A stretch of 64,000 nt of DNA from Pseudolabrys sp. (GTDB taxonomy: Bacteria > Pseudomonadota > Alphaproteobacteria > Rhizobiales > Xanthobacteraceae), in assembly GCA_017849615.1 (NCBI GenBank), contig JAFIGS010000006.1, forward strand, positions 94,558-158,557, in the 5' to 3' direction. Under the pieces are notes generated by a model. The model did no database searches and was not told the DNA's origin. It saw nothing but the letters and a program-made list of their open reading frames with translations. This document shows positions 37,557 to 46,014 of this stretch, in pieces. The translations under genes were made by a program, and so were the position numbers. Each line of letters starts with the position of its first letter. Position 1 is the stretch's first letter.

Positions 37557-39236
37557 CTATTTTCCCGACAACGCCTTTTCGCGGATCGCGCTCATCGACA
37601 TGCCGGGCGTCAGCGGCTCGGCATCGACTTTGAGGTGGATGATTGACGGCAGGCCGGACTTCTGCGCGGCAGCGAAGGCGGCCGGGAAATCCGCCGTCTT
37701 CTCGACACGAATGCCGAAGCCGCCGAACGCCTTGGCATAAGCGACGAAGTCCGGGTTCTTGAGATCAGTGCCAACCACGCGGCCCGGATATTCACGCTCC
37801 TGATGCATGCGGATGGTGCCGTAAGTGCCGTTGTCCCACAGGACCACGATCACCGGCCGCTCATACTGAACAGCCGTCATGAAATCCTGGCCGGTCATCA
37901 GGAAGTCGCCGTCGCCGGCGACGCAGACAACCGTCCGGTCCGGGTGCAGGGTCTTCATCGCGACCGCCGCCGGGAAACCGTAGCCCATCGAGCCGGAGGT
38001 CGGCGCGATCAAGGTGTTGTAGCGGCGGAAGCGGTAATAACGGTTGATCCAGGTGGCGAAATTGCCGGCGCCATTGGTGATGATCGCCTCCGGTCCGAGA
38101 TTGTCGCGCAGCCACACCATGACCTCGCCGAGATTGACCGGCCCCGGCTGCGGCATCGGCGTCTCGGTCCAGGCCAGGAAATCCGCATGCGCGGTCTCGG
38201 CCTCGCCTTTCCAGGCGATGTCGTTCGGCGGCTGCAGGCCCTCGAGCGCGGCGCAGAACGCGGTCGGCGCCGCATTGATCGCCAGCGCCGGATGATAGAC
38301 GCGGCCGAGTTCTTCCGCACCCGGATGGACGTGCACCAGTTTCATCTGCGGCTCGGGAATGTCGAGCGCCGTATAGCTCTGCGACGACATCTCGCTCATG
38401 CGGTCGCCGATCAGCAGCACGAGATCCGCGCCCTTGACGCGCGCCAGCAGCTTCGGATTGGGGCCGATGCCGAAGTCGCCCGCGTAACAAGGGTGCGTCG
38501 CGTCGAACAGATGCTGGTAACGGAATGTGGTCGCGACCGGCAGCGCGAAGCGCTCGGCAAAACGCATCATCGCCGCGCTCGCGGCCTCCGACCAGCGCGA
38601 GCCGCCGATCAGCGCGATCGGCCTTTTCGCCGCCCACAGCATCTTCTGCAGCCGGCTCATGTCGTTGAGGCCAGGCCAGGTCTCGACCGGCTCGACGGCA
38701 TTGGCGTTGGGCACCACACAGCGCTCTGTCAGCATGTCTTCCGGCAGCGCCACCACCACCGGCCCGGGCCGGCCATTGCACGCCGTGAAGAAAGCGCGCG
38801 CCACGATCTCCGGAATGCGCGCGGGATCGTCGATCTCGGTCGCCCATTTGGCGATGCCGCCGAACACCTGACGGTAGTCGAGTTCCTGGAACGCCTCGCG
38901 CTCGCGCATGTCGCGGCCGACCTGCCCGACGAACATGATCATCGGCGCCGAATCCTGCCGCGCGATGTGCACGCCGGCCGAACCGTTGGTCGCCCCCGGC
39001 CCGCGCGTGACGAAACAGATACCCGGCCTGCCGGTCGCCTTGCCGACGGCCTCCGCCATCATCGCCGCCGCGCTCTCGTGGCGGCAGATGGTCAGCGAGA
39101 TCGGCGCGTCATGCAGCGCGTCGAGCGCGGCGAGATAGCTTTCTCCCGGCACGCAGAAAGCGTGCCGCACGCCCTGAACGACGAGCTGATCGATGAGAAT
39201 TTCGCCACCGGTGCGAGTGCCGTCGTTCGAACGCAT
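37557..39236 (-). CDS. Thiamine-diphosphate enzyme, acetolactate-synthase-like
   Basis: 559 residues with the three domains of the ThDP large-subunit family. The pyrimidine domain has HAFCVPGESYLAALDAL (activating glutamate) and VTRGPGATNGSAGVHIARQDSAPMIMFVGQV; the pyrophosphate domain has MGYGFPAAVAMKTLHPDRTVVCVAGDGDFLMTGQDF...VLWDNGTYG, the GDG-NN-type cofactor site. No ilvN-like small subunit is next to it, so it may be a decarboxylase or ligase rather than biosynthetic acetolactate synthase. ATG 39236 has GGAGCC upstream. Confidence 0.85.
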   Translation of the reverse strand: MRSNDGTRTGGEILIDQLVVQGVRHAFCVPGESYLAALDALHDAPISLTICRHESAAAMMAEAVGKATGRPGICFVTRGPGATNGSAGVHIARQDSAPMIMFVGQVGRDMREREAFQELDYRQVFGGIAKWATEIDDPARIPEIVARAFFTACNGRPGPVVVALPEDMLTERCVVPNANAVEPVETWPGLNDMSRLQKMLWAAKRPIALIGGSRWSEAASAAMMRFAERFALPVATTFRYQHLFDATHPCYAGDFGIGPNPKLLARVKGADLVLLIGDRMSEMSSQSYTALDIPEPQMKLVHVHPGAEELGRVYHPALAINAAPTAFCAALEGLQPPNDIAWKGEAETAHADFLAWTETPMPQPGPVNLGEVMVWLRDNLGPEAIITNGAGNFATWINRYYRFRRYNTLIAPTSGSMGYGFPAAVAMKTLHPDRTVVCVAGDGDFLMTGQDFMTAVQYERPVIVVLWDNGTYGTIRMHQEREYPGRVVGTDLKNPDFVAYAKAFGGFGIRVEKTADFPAAFAAAQKSGLPSIIHLKVDAEPLTPGMSMSAIREKALSGK

Positions 39237-39354
39237 GGAGTGAGGCTCCGATTTCATCGCGGCCGCAGAAGGCCGTGTTTTTCCTGGATCGGGCCCTCTA
39301 TAGACGATCGACGCGGCAATCGCGAGGGGCGGAAAATCCGCGCGAACGCGGCCC

Positions 39355-39690
39355 CTATACCTTGCGTTTGGGGATCGGCGGCGCGAACGAGACCGGCGTC
39401 ATCAGGCTGGTCTTCTGCTCGGCGACGTAGCCCGCCTTGGCGCTCTCGGCGAGATAGTTCTTCCAGTCCGGGTCCTGCATCATCCGGGCGCGCTTCTGCT
39501 CCCGATCGGCGGCGCTCTCATAGACCCAGATATGCACGATGGAGTTCATCTCGCCGCTTTCGGCATTGGCGTAGCACAATGGCTCACCGAGATGGCGAAG
39601 CTGCGCCGGATAGCCAAGCTTCTCGTAGAGCGCGAGATGCGGCGCCATGCAGCCGGGCTTGATCTTGTAGGTACGGACGTCGAGCAGCAC
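39355..39690 (-). CDS. NIPSNAP-family protein
   Basis: 111 residues: MLLDVRTYKIKPGCMAPHLALYEKLGYPAQLRHLGEPLCYANAESGEMNSIVHIWVYESAADREQKRARMMQDPDWKNYL, the ferredoxin-like NIPSNAP pattern (RTY.LKPG start, WxYxS-type strand, AxxxDPxW motif). Stand-alone bacterial members have no known activity. It lies between two genes on the same strand, 95 bases after the GH15 stop. Confidence 0.85.
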   Translation of the reverse strand: MLLDVRTYKIKPGCMAPHLALYEKLGYPAQLRHLGEPLCYANAESGEMNSIVHIWVYESAADREQKRARMMQDPDWKNYLAESAKAGYVAEQKTSLMTPVSFAPPIPKRKV

Positions 39691-39785
39691 GCGAGTCTCC
39701 TGGACTTTCTGATTATGACCGCACTCTCCGCAGCCGGCGGGCGCAGGTCAATAGCCACAGGCGCGGCCCTGCCCGTCAGTTGCGA

Positions 39786-41627
39786 TCATTCCGCGGCTTT
39801 GGTTTCACTGTCCGTCTTATTTTTTGTCCTCACGGCCCGGTCGGAGCGCTGCTCGGCCGGCTTGCGATAATGCGACAAATTGCTCGCAGTATTGACCAGC
39901 GCGAGGTGGGAGAAGGCCTGCGGGAAATTGCCGACCTGCCGCTGCGAACGCGGCTCGTATTGTTCAGCCAGTAGCCCGACGTCGTTGCACAGCGACAGGA
40001 GACGTTCGAACAGCGCCTGCGCGTCATCGACGCGGCCCAGCATCAGGTAGGCATCGGCCAGCCAAAAGCTGCAGGCCAGGAACACGCCCTCGCCCGGCGG
40101 CAGGCCGTCGTCGGTCTTGGCGGTGTCGTAACGCAGAACCAGTCCATCCCGCAGCAGTTCGCGCTCGATCGCTTCCACGGTGCCGCGAATGCGCGGGTCT
40201 TCGGGCGGCAGGAAGCCAAGCTCCGGCAGCAGCAGCAGGCTGGCATCGAGTTCGCGCGAACCGTAATACTGCGTGAAGCTGTTGAGCTCCGCGTTGTAGC
40301 CGTTGGCGCATACGTCGTGGTGAATGCGGTCGCGGATGGCGCGCCAGCGGGCAAGCGGCCCGGGAAGGCTATCCAGCTCGGCGCTCTTGATGGCGCGATC
40401 GAAAGCAACCCAGGCCATCACCTTCGAATAGGTGAAGTGCTGGCGCTGACCGCGCACCTCCCAGATGCCTTCATCCGGCAGGGTCCAGATATTTTCCAGA
40501 TGCGCAAGCAGCGCCCGTTCGAGGTCCCAGCCGGCGTCATGATGGCCGAGACCGCCGACGCGGGCCTGATGCAGCGCATCCATCACCTCGCCAAAGATAT
40601 CGAGCTGGAGCTGGTTATACGCGGCGTTGCCGATGCGCACCGGCTGCGAATTTTCGTAGCCCGCGAGCCAAGGCACCGTCCATTCGGTGAGCCGCCGCTC
40701 GCCGCGAATGCCGTACATGATCTGGATCTGGCCCGGCGAGCCCGCCGCCGCACGCAGCAACCAGTCGCGCCACGCCCGCGCCTCGTCGTAATAGCCGGCA
40801 TTCATCAGCGCCAGCAGCGTCAGCGTGGCGTCGCGCAGCCAGCAGAAGCGATAGTCCCAGTTGCGCACGCCGCCGATCCACTCCGGCAGCGACGTCGTCG
40901 CCGCCGCCACCATGCCGCCCGACGGCGCGAAGGTGAGCGCCTTCAGCGTGATCAGCGAGCGCACCACGGCTTCGTTATAAGGGCCATCGATCTGATTGCG
41001 CGACACCCATTCTCTCCAGTAGCGCTCCGCGCTGCGCAAGCTCGCCGCGACGTCCGGCGCCGGCGGCACCTCGTCGTGAGAAAGCGCGTAGGTGAGACTG
41101 AAGCTGAAGCACTCGCCTTCCCTGATGGTGAAGTCGCCGACGGTCTTGAAGTCCTCGCCGTGAAACGGCACCGACGAACGCAGCACCACCATGTCGGGGC
41201 CGGCGATGGCGCGCGCGGTGTAGCGGTCGACGCGGGTGAGCCACGGCACCGTCTGGCCGTAGCCGAAACGCAGGATCAGCTCGCCGTGCAGATCGACCTG
41301 GCCGTGTTCGCAGACGATCATCCGCATAAGATGCGAATGCGTGTCGCGCGGCGGCATGAAGTCGATCAGCACGGCGGTGCCGGTGTCGGTCTCGAAGCGG
41401 GTCTCGAGAATGAGCGTATCCGGGCGATAGCGCCGGGTGATTTTGGCCTCAGGGTCGTTCGGCCCGATCAGCCAGCGGCCATTGTCCGGCGTCCCTAGAA
41501 GCGCAGCAAAACACGCATCGGAGTCGAAACGCGGCCAGCACAGCCAGTCGATCGAGCCGTTGCGTCCGACCAGCGCGGCGCTGCCCAGATCTCCTATCAG
41601 TGCGTAATCTTCGATGCGTAACGTCAT
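39786..41627 (-). CDS. Glycoside hydrolase family 15 (glucoamylase/trehalase)
   Basis: 613-residue cytoplasmic GH15 enzyme. The amino beta-domain reads IEDYALIGDLGSAALVGRNGSIDWLCWPRFDSDACFAALLG, and the (alpha/alpha)6 catalytic barrel has TTSLPEWIGGVRNWDYRFCWLRDATLTLLALMNAGYYDEA and LDIFGEVMDALHQARVGG. Relatives hydrolyse terminal glucose from starch-like glucans or trehalose; actinobacterial and alphaproteobacterial enzymes of this layout are often trehalases. It starts 16 bases after a glucose dehydrogenase gene, suggesting that released glucose is oxidised. Confidence 0.9.
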   Translation of the reverse strand: MTLRIEDYALIGDLGSAALVGRNGSIDWLCWPRFDSDACFAALLGTPDNGRWLIGPNDPEAKITRRYRPDTLILETRFETDTGTAVLIDFMPPRDTHSHLMRMIVCEHGQVDLHGELILRFGYGQTVPWLTRVDRYTARAIAGPDMVVLRSSVPFHGEDFKTVGDFTIREGECFSFSLTYALSHDEVPPAPDVAASLRSAERYWREWVSRNQIDGPYNEAVVRSLITLKALTFAPSGGMVAAATTSLPEWIGGVRNWDYRFCWLRDATLTLLALMNAGYYDEARAWRDWLLRAAAGSPGQIQIMYGIRGERRLTEWTVPWLAGYENSQPVRIGNAAYNQLQLDIFGEVMDALHQARVGGLGHHDAGWDLERALLAHLENIWTLPDEGIWEVRGQRQHFTYSKVMAWVAFDRAIKSAELDSLPGPLARWRAIRDRIHHDVCANGYNAELNSFTQYYGSRELDASLLLLPELGFLPPEDPRIRGTVEAIERELLRDGLVLRYDTAKTDDGLPPGEGVFLACSFWLADAYLMLGRVDDAQALFERLLSLCNDVGLLAEQYEPRSQRQVGNFPQAFSHLALVNTASNLSHYRKPAEQRSDRAVRTKNKTDSETKAAE

Positions 41628-41643
41628 TCGACTTCAAACGTAA

Positions 41644-42711
41644 TTAATGTGACCTGGAATCCAAGCCGCTTTCGAAATCCACGACAACCTTGATATCGCC
41701 GTCGCACCGCTCGAAGGCCTCCGCCCAGCGCGTCAGCGGCACACGCCGCGTGATCAGCCGCGTCAACCACGCCCGATCTGCTTTGGCAAGGGCCTCAGCG
41801 GCAGCCTCGTAGTGCCGGCGATTGGCGTTAACCGACCCGAAGACAGCGCGGTTATCGAGCACCATCGCGCGATTGAAGCCACCGATATCGAATGTGATGT
41901 CATGGCCTGTCGCCGATACGCCGGTGAGACAAACGACGCCGGCGGCGGCGGCAGCGACGGTCTGCTTAACAACCGGCGCGGCGCCGGTGCATTCGATGAC
42001 AATGTCGGGCGACAATGCGCCGAGATCCGGAAATTCGCTGTGATAGGTGACGCCGAGGCCGGCCGCGAGGTCGGGCTTGGGTCCATCCTTGTTGCGATCG
42101 TAAACGTGAATGTCGAGACCACCTTGCGCGCCGATCATCGCGGCGAGCAGACCGATCGGACCCGCGCCGCTAATCAGAGCCGTTCTCGGCTGCCAGGCGG
42201 CGCCGCGATGACCGATGCGCAGGCACTGCTCCCACGCCTTGGCGACGATCGATGTCGGCTCCATCAGAACGCCGGCTTCGCCAAGCGCCGGATCGAGCTT
42301 GACGGCGAACTCCGGCTCGACACGGAATTGCTCGCTGCCGTAGCCGTTGCGCGACTTGATGCCGCGCTCGGTGTAGCGGCCGTTGCGGCACATATCCCAT
42401 TCGCCCGCGGCACAGGCCGGACACGGCACCGGATCGGGCCGGCGCACGATGCCGACGACGAGATCGCCGGGCGCAAAGCCCGAGCCGGCCGGCGCCTCCT
42501 CGACACGGCCGAGCGATTCATGACCGATGATCAGCCGCTCCTCTCCGGCCGGCGCTGCGCCGTACTCGCCTGAGATGATTTCGCGATCGGTGCCGCAGAC
42601 GCCGAGCGACAGCGTCCGCACCAGAATGGCGCCGTCGCTCACAGGCGGCGGCGGCACGGTTTCCAGTTTAACGGATTGAGGCTGACCGGGACGCACGGTG
42701 AGAGCAAGCAT
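41644..42711 (-). CDS. Glucose 1-dehydrogenase-like zinc MDR enzyme
   Basis: 355-residue medium-chain dehydrogenase of the glucose dehydrogenase type (GDH amino and carboxy domains). Zinc-site residues are in GVCGTDREIISGEYG and IIGHESLGRV; a cysteine-rich structural loop CPACAAGEWDMCRNG follows. The cofactor fold is ALISGAGPIGLLAAMIGAQGG, with YDRN at the ribose-binding position, suggesting NADP or dual use. Reaction: glucose to gluconolactone. It pairs with the adjacent GH15 gene. Confidence 0.85.
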   Translation of the reverse strand: MLALTVRPGQPQSVKLETVPPPPVSDGAILVRTLSLGVCGTDREIISGEYGAAPAGEERLIIGHESLGRVEEAPAGSGFAPGDLVVGIVRRPDPVPCPACAAGEWDMCRNGRYTERGIKSRNGYGSEQFRVEPEFAVKLDPALGEAGVLMEPTSIVAKAWEQCLRIGHRGAAWQPRTALISGAGPIGLLAAMIGAQGGLDIHVYDRNKDGPKPDLAAGLGVTYHSEFPDLGALSPDIVIECTGAAPVVKQTVAAAAAGVVCLTGVSATGHDITFDIGGFNRAMVLDNRAVFGSVNANRRHYEAAAEALAKADRAWLTRLITRRVPLTRWAEAFERCDGDIKVVVDFESGLDSRSH

Positions 42712-42746
42712 TGCTAAAACCGATGAAATGAAATTGTGCCCCGCCT

Positions 42747-43544
42747 TTATATAAGCGCCGTCCGCGGCGCGGGTTCCGTGACGCGCAACAGCGTCACCGC
42801 CTCCACATGATTTTCGGCAAGGAAACGCTTCAGCGGCTGATCAAGAACGCGGCCGCGGCTTTTCGCAGCATGCCGCAGCATCAGGGCGCCATCGCCCGCC
42901 ACGACAATAAAACCGGTGTGGAAGTAATCGAGGCCAGGCCGCTGCGAGAGAAAGCCGATGATATCGCCGGTCGCCAGCCGTTCACGGTTGTCGATCAGGG
43001 CCGCGCGCGGCAGCACCGTCAAGGAGGCATGACGCGCCGGGAGCCCGCGCATCCAAGTCAGGCGTTTATTTATGGTCTCGCTGCCGGGCAGCAGCAGCTT
43101 ACGGCAGACGTGGTTGGCGACATTATTGGTGCACCAGTCCGAAAAATAATGATTGCGGGCGCGCCAGCCGATCTCGCCGTCCTTGTAGCGGATGAAACGG
43201 AGTTGCGGCTCGAACTGCGCGGGCTCACGCGCCAGCGCGGCAGCCAGCACGGTCTCGCAGAAGGTCACGCAATCGAACACATCGTCGCGCATGACGAAGC
43301 GTTCGGCGCGGCGTGCGTCGCCGATCAACGTATGGCCGCGATAGGGCGAGCCGACGAGGGCCTTCGAGATGACATCGATGCGCTGCGACACCGTGGGCAG
43401 GGTCGAGGCTGCCGCGATCAGCCGGTCGATGCGCCGACCAACCGGCGGCCGCGGCATCAACGCCGAGGCCGGACCGCAGCCGCCGCTCGCCAGCACCGCG
43501 GCCATCGCCGTCACAAAACCGCGCCGTGTGATCGCGGAGGTCAT
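42747..43544 (-). CDS. DUF1460 family exported protein
   Basis: 265 residues. The leader TRRGFVTAMAAVLASGGCGPASA is twin-arginine-like, with a possible lipobox cysteine. The body matches DUF1460 (NlpC/P60-like amidase superfamily): SKALVGSPYRGHTLIG...DDVFDCVTFCETVLA with the catalytic cysteine in FDC, and DYFHTGFIVVAGDGALMLRHAA with the histidines. Likely a peptidoglycan stem-peptide or N-acetylmuramoyl-L-alanine amidase-like hydrolase. It is 9 bases after the Vgb-like gene. Confidence 0.8.
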   Translation of the reverse strand: MTSAITRRGFVTAMAAVLASGGCGPASALMPRPPVGRRIDRLIAAASTLPTVSQRIDVISKALVGSPYRGHTLIGDARRAERFVMRDDVFDCVTFCETVLAAALAREPAQFEPQLRFIRYKDGEIGWRARNHYFSDWCTNNVANHVCRKLLLPGSETINKRLTWMRGLPARHASLTVLPRAALIDNRERLATGDIIGFLSQRPGLDYFHTGFIVVAGDGALMLRHAAKSRGRVLDQPLKRFLAENHVEAVTLLRVTEPAPRTALI

Positions 43545-43553
43545 GGTCCGCCT

Positions 43554-44507
43554 CTAGTCGCGCACCACGACGAGGCGATCGGTGCCGGATTCGGCGCCCC
43601 ACACCTCGCCGGGCCTGCCGAGCATCTGCCGCACGTCGGCGCGGCGGCGGTTGCTGGCGAAGCGCTCGAACTTCTCCGTCGCCGGATCGAAGCGCACGAT
43701 GGCGTTCGAATTCCAGTCGGACAGCCAGACCTTGTCCTTGTCGTCGACGAATACCGCATAGGCGCCGTTGTCGGCGTCGGGCAGTTGCCACACGCGCCAT
43801 GTCCTCGCCAGCGGGTCGTAGCGACCGACTTCGCCGGTGCGCCAGAAACTGACCCACAGCACGCCCTTGGAGTCCGACCAGATGCGGCGCGGCCCGACAC
43901 CCGGGCGCGGCGGCTGCACCATCAGCGCATCGCCCGAGACGGTGTCGATCTTGGCGATGTGATCGCCGGCGAGCGAGGCGTACCAGACGTCACCGTTCGG
44001 CGTCGTCGTGATGCCGTAAGGCCCGACGCCTTTCGGCGACTTCCACGCCTCGACCTTGCCGGTCGCCGGATCGACGCGGCCATGCACGCCGTTCTGTCCG
44101 GTGAACCAGAGAACGCCCTTGCGATCGAACGTGGCGGTGTTGAGGTTGGCGTCGGCAAAGTCTTTCGGCAGCGGAAACGCCTTCACCGCTTTGGTGTCGG
44201 CGTCGTAGCGCACGATGGCGTTCTGACCGCCATCGGTGATCCACGCCGCGCGATCGGGGCCGACGATGACGCCATGCGGCGCCGAGTCCGGCCCGAGCGG
44301 CACCTGCGTCACCTTCCCTGTTTTGGGATCGAGGATGCCGAGCGCGCCCTGATGCTGCGCGGTGTACCAGACCGTGCCGTCCGGCGCCGGCGCGACGTCG
44401 TGCGGATGCGAGCCCTTGGCGACGTCGAAATACGACACCTGCGCGGCCGCCGTCGGTCCCGCCGCGACGGCCACCACCGCGAACGCCGCCAGCAGAATGT
44501 TGATCAT
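43554..44507 (-). CDS. Vgb-like beta-propeller lyase
   Basis: 317 residues with signal peptide MINILLAAFAVVAVAAGPTAAA. Repeated blades WYTAQHQGALGILDPKTGKVTQVPLG, WITDGGQNAIVRYDADTKAVKAFPLP, WFTGQNGVHGRVDPATGKVEAWKSP, WYASLAGDHIAKIDT and WLSDWNSNAIVRFDPATEKFERF form a six- or seven-blade NHL/SMP-30 propeller like virginiamycin B lyase (streptogramin lyase). Many chromosomal homologues have no antibiotic activity, so resistance should not be assumed. Starts 12 bases after moaE. Confidence 0.8.
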   Translation of the reverse strand: MINILLAAFAVVAVAAGPTAAAQVSYFDVAKGSHPHDVAPAPDGTVWYTAQHQGALGILDPKTGKVTQVPLGPDSAPHGVIVGPDRAAWITDGGQNAIVRYDADTKAVKAFPLPKDFADANLNTATFDRKGVLWFTGQNGVHGRVDPATGKVEAWKSPKGVGPYGITTTPNGDVWYASLAGDHIAKIDTVSGDALMVQPPRPGVGPRRIWSDSKGVLWVSFWRTGEVGRYDPLARTWRVWQLPDADNGAYAVFVDDKDKVWLSDWNSNAIVRFDPATEKFERFASNRRRADVRQMLGRPGEVWGAESGTDRLVVVRD

Positions 44508-44519
44508 GTCGCTCTCCGG

Positions 44520-45002
44520 CTATTCCGCCGCCTGATGCGGTTTGACCCAGCGCGCCGCCGCGCTGTCGTCCTCGGCCTTGGCCTCGACCCAGGTGGGACC
44601 GCTCGCCTTCTCGACCTGCTTCCAGAACGGCGCCCGGGTCTTGAGATAATCCATCAGGAAGTCGGCGGCCGCGAAGGCCGCGGCGCGATGCGACGACGCC
44701 GTCGCCACCATCATGATGTCCTCGCCCGGCACGATGCGGCCGAAGCGGTGGATGACGACCGCGCCGGTCAGCGGCCAGCGCCGCGCCGCCTCGGCGACAT
44801 GGCTCTCGATCTCGGTCTCGGCCATGCCGGGGTAATGCTCGAGGTTCAGCGCCGCGATCGCCTCGCCGTTCTCATCGCCGCGGCAGATGCCGGTGAAGGT
44901 CACTACCGCGCCGACATCGGTGCGGCCGCGCGACAGCGCCGCCGCCTCGGCCGAGACGTCGAAGGGCTCGCGCTGGACTTTGACCGCGATGGTCGGGCTC
45001 AT
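44520..45002 (-). CDS. moaE: Molybdopterin synthase catalytic subunit MoaE
   Basis: 160 residues. GAVVTFTGICRGDENGEAIAALNLEHYPGMAETEI and VVIHRFGRIVPGEDIMMVATASSHRAAAFAAADFLMDYLKTRAPFWKQVE contain the conserved MoaE active-site features, including the lysine in WKKE-like APFWKQ. It receives sulfur from thiocarboxylated MoaD and converts precursor Z to molybdopterin. ATG 45002 is chosen over an upstream in-frame ATG at 45029 inside the repeat region. Confidence 0.94.
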   Translation of the reverse strand: MSPTIAVKVQREPFDVSAEAAALSRGRTDVGAVVTFTGICRGDENGEAIAALNLEHYPGMAETEIESHVAEAARRWPLTGAVVIHRFGRIVPGEDIMMVATASSHRAAAFAAADFLMDYLKTRAPFWKQVEKASGPTWVEAKAEDDSAAARWVKPHQAAE

Positions 45003-45031
45003 GGGGGCAATATAGTGCGGAAATCGCACGC

Positions 45032-45060
45032 CGTCATTCCGGGCGCTGCCCGGAACGACG
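45032..45060. repeat. Short GTCATTCCGG-type palindrome between moaD and moaE
   Basis: CGTCATTCCGGGC, GCTG, CCCGGAACGACG: a hairpin of about 12 pairs with one mismatch, ending one base before the moaD stop codon. It is a minimal member of the repeat family seen at 12295-12399 and could tune moaD/moaE expression or stabilise the upstream message. Confidence 0.6.
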
Positions 45061-45324
45061 TCACCCCCCCGTCATCGGCGGGAAAAAGGCGATCTCGCGG
45101 GCACCGGCAATCGGCGCCTGCGGCTTCACGTGGCTGCGGTCGATGGCGGCGCGGATCACCTTGGGATTGTCGAAGGCATGGGCGTATTCCTCGCCGCGCC
45201 CCGACAGCCATGTCATCAGTTCGGCGACCGTGGCGACGCCTGCGGGAATCTCGACATCTTCCTCGGGCTTACCGATGCGCTCGCGCACCCAGGCGAAATA
45301 GCGGAGCTTCAACATCATGCTCAT
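45061..45324 (-). CDS. moaD: Molybdopterin synthase sulfur carrier MoaD
   Basis: 87-residue ubiquitin-like carrier. MLKLRYFAWVRERIGKPEEDVEIPAGVATVAELMTWLSGRGEEYAHAF is the beta-grasp start, and the chain ends EIAFFPPMTGG with the Gly-Gly tail that becomes adenylated and thiocarboxylated. It overlaps the pgsA stop codon by four bases (ATGA), so its translation depends on pgsA. Works with MoaE in molybdenum cofactor synthesis. Confidence 0.94.
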   Translation of the reverse strand: MSMMLKLRYFAWVRERIGKPEEDVEIPAGVATVAELMTWLSGRGEEYAHAFDNPKVIRAAIDRSHVKPQAPIAGAREIAFFPPMTGG

Positions 45325-45929
45325 TCGTCGATCATATGGCGCAAACCGGCGCGCAGATAGTCCCAGCCCGTATACAAGGTCACCAGCGCGGCGACCCACA
45401 GAAGCGTGATGCCGATCTCGACCGTGTAAGGCAGCACCTTCTCGCCCGCCTCGCCCGCGATCAGGAAACCGATGGCGACGAGCTGCCCGACCGTTTTCCA
45501 CTTCGCCAGGGTCGTCACCGGCACGCCGACGCGCAGTTCCGCGAGATATTCGCGCAGGCCCGACACCAGCACCTCGCGGCACAAGATGATGACCGCGGCG
45601 AGCAGCGCCCAGCCGCGGATGGTCGTTCCGGCCGCCAGGATCAGCAGGCAGGCCGCGACGAGGAGCTTGTCGGCGATCGGATCGAGCATGCGGCCGAGCG
45701 AGGATTGCTGTCCCCAGGCGCGCGCCAGATAGCCGTCGAAGAAATCCGTCACCGCGGCGGCGATGAACACGGCAAGCGCCACCCAGCGCAGCCACAACTC
45801 CCCGGCAAAGATGCTCTGCCAGAACAGCAGCCCGACCACGACCGGCACCGCGGCGATGCGGGCATAGGTCAGGATGTTGGGCAGCGCCATCGGATGCGCC
45901 GGCAGACGGGGAAGTCGCGTCGAGTTCAT
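45321..45929 (-). CDS. pgsA: CDP-diacylglycerol--glycerol-3-phosphate phosphatidyltransferase
   Basis: 202-residue integral membrane enzyme of phosphatidylglycerol synthesis. The CDP-alcohol phosphotransferase motif is clear: DGYLARAWGQQSSLGRMLDPIADK (D-G-x2-A-R-x8-G-x3-D-x3-D). Surrounding hydrophobic segments include IAAVPVVVGLLFWQSIF and LLVAACLLILAAGTTI. The first ATG (45929) gives a short extra tail; ATG 45890 (MALPNILTYARIA) is an alternative start. Coupled to moaD by overlap, an arrangement common in Rhizobiales. Confidence 0.93.
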   Translation of the reverse strand: MNSTRLPRLPAHPMALPNILTYARIAAVPVVVGLLFWQSIFAGELWLRWVALAVFIAAAVTDFFDGYLARAWGQQSSLGRMLDPIADKLLVAACLLILAAGTTIRGWALLAAVIILCREVLVSGLREYLAELRVGVPVTTLAKWKTVGQLVAIGFLIAGEAGEKVLPYTVEIGITLLWVAALVTLYTGWDYLRAGLRHMIDE

Positions 45930-46014
45930 GGCCGGACAAGGAACACGGCGCTCGCTGTCAGGTCAACCGCCTGCGGCGCGCGCGTCCCATTCGAAAATAC
46001 CGGATGGGACGCCG

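Noticed and set aside
43554-44507. Streptogramin resistance gene
   Set aside because: The protein is a Vgb-like beta-propeller, but exported and in a housekeeping context; such chromosomal relatives usually do not confer resistance, so I do not call it one.
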